DNA of 64,000 bases from Rhizobium sp. RM (GTDB lineage: Bacteria; Pseudomonadota; Alphaproteobacteria; Rhizobiales; Rhizobiaceae): contig NZ_JACAWV010000022.1 in the NCBI RefSeq assembly GCF_013390595.1, positions 1,178,001 through 1,242,000 on the forward strand, given 5' to 3'. Made by a program: the position numbers and the translations under genes. Position 1 is the first letter of the stretch. Each line of letters opens with the position of its first letter. Below, piece after piece: positions 63,095 to 64,000 of this stretch. The notes under the pieces are model-generated. The model searched no databases. It had not been told where the DNA came from and worked only from the letters and a program-made list of their open reading frames with translations.

Positions 63095-64000
63095 TCAGTC
63101 CTCCCTGAAAACATGATTGAGCTGATCCGTCAGCGGCTTGACGAGGTAGGAAATCACCCGCCTTTCCGCCGCTGGCATCAATACCTCTGCCGGCATTCCC
63201 GGATAAAGCTTCAGGCCTCCCAGCCCCTCTAAGCTCTTTGTCTCCGGCCTGATCCGAACCGCATAAAACGGCTGCCCCGTTCTCTGATCGGTCAGCACAT
63301 CCGGCGAAACGGACACGATTTCGCCGTTCACCTTTGGTGTGGTCGTGCGGTCAAATGCGGTAAAATGCAGCTCGGCTTTCTGGCCCGGCTCCACCTGGTC
63401 GATGTTGCGCGGTGAAATCTTTGCTTCCACCATCAGGCCATCGTCGCGTGGTGCAACGAGCATCAAGGTTTCTCCCGGCAGGACAACACCGCCAACGGTA
63501 TGCAGCGCCAGCTCAAAAATGCGGCCACTGACCGGCGAACGAATATCCAGCCGTCCGAACTGTTCGATCACCTCGATACGTCGCGCTTCCATCTCAGCGA
63601 TCTTCGCCTCGGTCTCGGCAAGATCCTTGGCGTTCTCCCCGCGCCGGTTCTCATCGAGCTGGAGAATTTGCAGCTCTACTTCGCTGATGCGACCCTCGGC
63701 CTGCGCTCTCGATGCCAGCCTTTCGCCAAGATTCCCCTGCAGTTCGGCACGGCGTTGCTTGAGTGATGTCAGGCGTTGCAATGTGACAAGCTGTTGCCGA
63801 TACAGCCCTTCGACAGAGGAAAACTCCTCATCGACCGCTGCAATCGACGCCTTCAAGGCATCGATCTGCACGTTTTCACCATTGATCTCGTCGGCAAGCT
63901 GTCCTTTGCGTTCGCCGAGTTGCCGCTTCATGCCTTCAAGGCCATCCCGCCTTGTTTCAAGCAGATTGCGCTCCAGCAAGACAAGCTGACCATAGGCGGG
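63095..64000 (-). CDS. HlyD family type I secretion adaptor (5' part outside window)
   Basis: The last 301 residues are present and the frame is open to the right edge. A long coiled coil (about residues 10-150 of this part, rich in Glu, Leu, Arg) is flanked by half a lipoyl domain (IRSPVSGRIFELALHTVGGVVLPGETLMLVAP). The C-terminal beta domain ends GLKLYPGMPAEVLMPAAERRVISYLVKPL, the signature of HlyD/PrtE adaptors. It bridges an inner-membrane ABC exporter, presumably encoded just beyond the window, with a TolC channel. Its likely cargo is the RTX protein encoded next. Confidence 0.93.
   Translation of the reverse strand, partial: PAYGQLVLLERNLLETRRDGLEGMKRQLGERKGQLADEINGENVQIDALKASIAAVDEEFSSVEGLYRQQLVTLQRLTSLKQRRAELQGNLGERLASRAQAEGRISEVELQILQLDENRRGENAKDLAETEAKIAEMEARRIEVIEQFGRLDIRSPVSGRIFELALHTVGGVVLPGETLMLVAPRDDGLMVEAKISPRNIDQVEPGQKAELHFTAFDRTTTPKVNGEIVSVSPDVLTDQRTGQPFYAVRIRPETKSLEGLGGLKLYPGMPAEVLMPAAERRVISYLVKPLTDQLNHVFRED

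Noticed and set aside
1-64000. CRISPR array, prophage or insertion sequence
   Set aside because: No regularly spaced direct repeats, no transposase, integrase or phage structural genes were found.

Overview
The window reads as chromosomal DNA of a Rhizobiaceae alphaproteobacterium, most likely Agrobacterium or a close Rhizobium. This rests on gene content and sequence signals, not on a database match. The supporting signs are an lpiA-acvB pair, iron-control boxes of the Irr (ICE) and RirA (IRO) types, an intergenic stem-loop repeat of the kind common in rhizobia, RutABCDEF, single-chain PntA/PntB, and many ABC and LysR genes. No phage, IS element or CRISPR was seen. Several starts are GTG or TTG, chosen by Shine-Dalgarno (SD) spacing.

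Layout. 0-4 kb: end of a periplasmic binding protein, then a tripartite tricarboxylate transporter (tctCBA) and a small lipoprotein. 4-8.6 kb: a ferric-siderophore ABC transporter behind an ICE box and an IRO box, then a Dps ferritin. 8.7-9.4 kb: a 73-aa ORF and tRNA-Gly. 9.5-12.6 kb: aldo/keto reductase and MFS exporter, divergent from a LysR gene. 12.6-19.1 kb: a LysR gene divergent from a degenerate alpha/beta hydrolase and an RND efflux pair. 19.3-24.6 kb: a small ORF, an EEP-family hydrolase, a phospholipase D/cardiolipin synthase, pyridoxal kinase, carbonic anhydrase and a lytic transglycosylase. 24.7-26 kb: asd, preceded by a consensus-like promoter and a 39-codon leader rich in Thr, Ile and Lys codons. 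26.3-31.4 kb: an MFS symporter with a large extra loop, then pntA-pntB. 31.4-35.7 kb: rutABCDEF behind a sigma-54 promoter. 35.9-36.5 kb: heme oxygenase.

36.7-43.7 kb holds an aldolase, a GntR regulator, a sugar-type ABC transporter and a PfkB kinase. 43.8-54.7 kb gathers a DmpA-type aminopeptidase, a D-amino-acid transaminase, a LysR regulator, a penicillin-recognising D-aminopeptidase, a complete peptide ABC importer and an M19 dipeptidase. I infer that this stretch imports and degrades peptides containing D-residues. 54.8-59.3 kb: a small membrane protein, then lpiA and acvB for lysyl-phosphatidylglycerol. 59.4-64 kb: a giant secreted esterase-like RTX protein and the HlyD adaptor of its type I secretion system, cut by the window edge.

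The most interesting signals are the asd leader, which looks like an amino-acid attenuator; the rut control region, with a sigma-54 promoter and a nearly perfect 35-bp palindrome at enhancer distance; the D-peptide cluster; and the SGNH-VCBS-RTX protein.
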